From: Amaranthus tricolor
Lineage: Eukaryota; Streptophyta; Magnoliopsida; Caryophyllales; Amaranthaceae
Direction of reading: 5' to 3'
DNA: 64,000 nt
Assembly: GCF_026212465.1 (NCBI RefSeq)
Contig: NC_080049.1
Coordinates: 4,179,362-4,243,361, forward strand
This document shows positions 62,496-64,000 of the stretch, one piece after another (position 1 is the first letter of the stretch; each line of letters opens with the position of its first letter). Made by a program: the position numbers and the translations under genes. The notes under the pieces were generated by a model that worked only from the letters and a program-made list of their open reading frames with translations, made no database searches and was not told the DNA's origin.

Positions 62496-64000
62496 CCACA
62501 CAGTGTTGTGTTCTAAGTTTCGTGTAAAACAAACCAAGTTTAAGCTACTTTATGCGCAAAAGTGGCAAAAACACTTAAAAACCCTTTAAAAGCTCAACTT
62601 AACACGTAATTTCTAGCATATGATTATGATTTTCAATTCTGACCACTTCAACACAATAATATATACATAATAGTGTTGTGTGCCAAGTTTCGTGCACAAC
62701 AAACCAAGTTTAAGCTACTTTATGCCCAATAGTGGCAAAAAAAAACTCATAAAAACCCTTAAAAGCTAAACTTAACACGTAATTTCTAGCATTTGACTAT
62801 GATTTTCTTTTCTAACCACTTCAACATAATAATGTATACCAAATACTGTTGTGTGCCAAGTTGCGTGTAAAACAAACCAAGTTTGAGCTACTTTATGCGC
62901 AAAAGTGGCAAAAACGCTTAAAAACACTTAAAATCGCAACTTAACACGTAACTTCTAGCATATGACTATTATTTTCAATTCTAACCACTTCAACACAATA
63001 ACATATACCAAATAGTGTTGTGTGCCAAATTTCGTGCAAAACAAACCATGTTTGAGCGACTTTATGCGCAAAAATGGCAAAAACGCTTAAAAACCCTTAA
63101 AATAAGAACTTAACACGTAATTTCTAGAATATAACTATGATATTCAATTCTAACAACTTCCACACAATAATATATACCAAATAGTGTTGTGTGCCAAGTT
63201 TCGTGCAAAACATACCAAGTTTGAGTAACTTTATGCCCAAAAGTGTCAAAAACGCTTAAAAACCCTTAAAAGCTCAACTTAACACGTAATTTCTAGCATA
63301 TGACTATGATTTTCAATTCTAACCACTGCAACACAATAATATATACCAAACAATGTTGTGAGCCAAGTTTGCTGCAAAACAAACCATGTTTGAGCTACTT
63401 TATGTGCAAAAGTGGCAAAAACGCTTAAAAACCCTTAAAATCGCAACTTAACACATAATTTCTAGCATATGACTATGATTTTAAATTTTAACAACTTTCA
63501 CACAATAATATATACCAAATAGTTTTGTGTGCCACGTTTCGTGCAAAACAAACCAAGTTTGAGCTACTTATGCGCAAAAGTGGCAAAAACGCTTAAAAAC
63601 CCTTAAAATCGCAACTTAACACGTAATTTCTAGCATATGACTATGATTTTCAATTCTAACAATTTCCACACAATAATATATACCAAATAGTGTTGTGTGT
63701 CAAGTTTCGAGCAAAACAAACCAAGTTTGAGCTAATTTATGCGCAAGAGAGGAAAAAACGCTTTAAAACCCTTAAAATCGCAACTTAACACGTAATTTTT
63801 AGCATATGAGTATGATTTTCAATTCTAACCACTTCAACACAATAATATATACCAAACAGTGTTATGTGCCAAGTTTGGTGCAAAACAAACCAAGTTTGAG
63901 ATACTTTATGCGCAAAAGTGGCAAAAACGCTTAAAAACCCTTAAAAGCTCAACTTAACACGTAATTTCTTTCATATGACTATGATTATTTAATCTAACCA
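62496..64000 (+). repeat. Divergent monomers without evident HOR
   Basis: About nine monomers with many private changes (AATTTCGTGC, TAGAATATAAC, AAATAAGAAC, AACTTCCACAC, CACTGCAAC, TTTGCTGC, TTTCGAGC). Landmarks near 62961, 63130, 63468, 63636 and 63805 keep 168-169 bp spacing. No copy of this order occurs elsewhere in the window. Rising divergence and absent HOR order would fit the margin of a homogenised domain. Confidence 0.75.

Larger units (their letters stand above)
1..64000 (+). repeat. Satellite DNA array, ~170-bp monomers, head-to-tail
   Basis: The landmark TATGACTATG (and variants such as TATGATTATG or TATGACTACG) recurs every 168-172 bp from position 22 to the end. The first fifteen occurrences are at 22, 191, 363, 531, 700, 871, 1040, 1210, 1381, 1550, 1722, 1891, 2061, 2230 and 2399. 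No monomer is inverted and no non-satellite DNA interrupts the array. A near-consensus monomer has roughly 38% A, 28% T, 21% C and 13% G. Monomer length near one nucleosome plus linker, HOR organisation and AT-richness are typical of centromeric satellites. Plant origin is likely but unproven, and I do not recognise the family. A subtelomeric or other heterochromatic satellite is the main alternative. Confidence 0.97.

Noticed and set aside
1..64000. CRISPR array, because of regular repeats
   Set aside because: The 168-172 bp units are repeats throughout, with no unique spacers and no 25-40 bp repeat/spacer alternation or cas genes.
1..64000. Primate alpha satellite or Arabidopsis CEN180, because of similar monomer length
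   Set aside because: As far as I can recall those consensus sequences, the words here do not match either family. Only the length is alike.

Overview
The whole 64 kb window is one uninterrupted tandem satellite array. It looks nuclear and eukaryotic, most likely centromeric or pericentromeric heterochromatin of a flowering plant. I see about 375 head-to-tail monomers of 168-172 bp, all in the same orientation, about 34% GC. There are no genes, RNA genes, transposons, introns, CRISPR arrays or unique-sequence islands. The longest open frames are under 90 codons, lie inside the satellite and recur at each copy of the same repeat, so no CDS is called. Plant origin is inferred from monomer length, AT-richness, an AAACCCT heptamer in many monomers and substitutions at CpG sites. 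I do not recognise the satellite family or species.

Monomers fall into a few linked-variant classes: type 1 (ATGCGCA, AACGCTT, ATCGCAAC), type 2 (ATGCCCA, AACTCAT, AGCTCAAC; 2-3 bp longer), type 3 (GCGCTAAAG, AATAGTAAC) and a rarer type 4 with a perfect 14-bp palindrome. These classes occur in fixed orders, forming higher-order repeats (HORs).

Layout. 1-4205: two copies of a 14-monomer, 2,377-bp HOR. 4206-9081: mosaic of rearranged copies. 9082-21070: HORs of about 1.0-2.4 kb punctuated by palindrome monomers. 21071-25.2 kb: regular 12-monomer, 2,035-bp HOR. 25.2-44.3 kb: large overlapping duplications with offsets of about 3.0, 5.6, 7.6 and 13.1 kb. 44.3-47.8 kb: further mosaic. 47.8-51.9 kb: copies full of private one-base indels, possibly poor consensus sequence. 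52-59.4 kb: a 23-monomer, 3.9-kb HOR. 59.4-62.3 kb: mixed monomers. 62.29-62.5 kb: a scrambled patch of short fragments. 62.5-64 kb: more divergent monomers without visible HOR order.

If the array is functional, its role would be structural. Each monomer is close to one nucleosome plus linker, carries A-tracts at 10-bp spacing and a short dyad, and many carry a TTCG-N4-A-N2-C element resembling part of the CENP-B box. Centromere function is an inference from these properties and is not shown by sequence alone.
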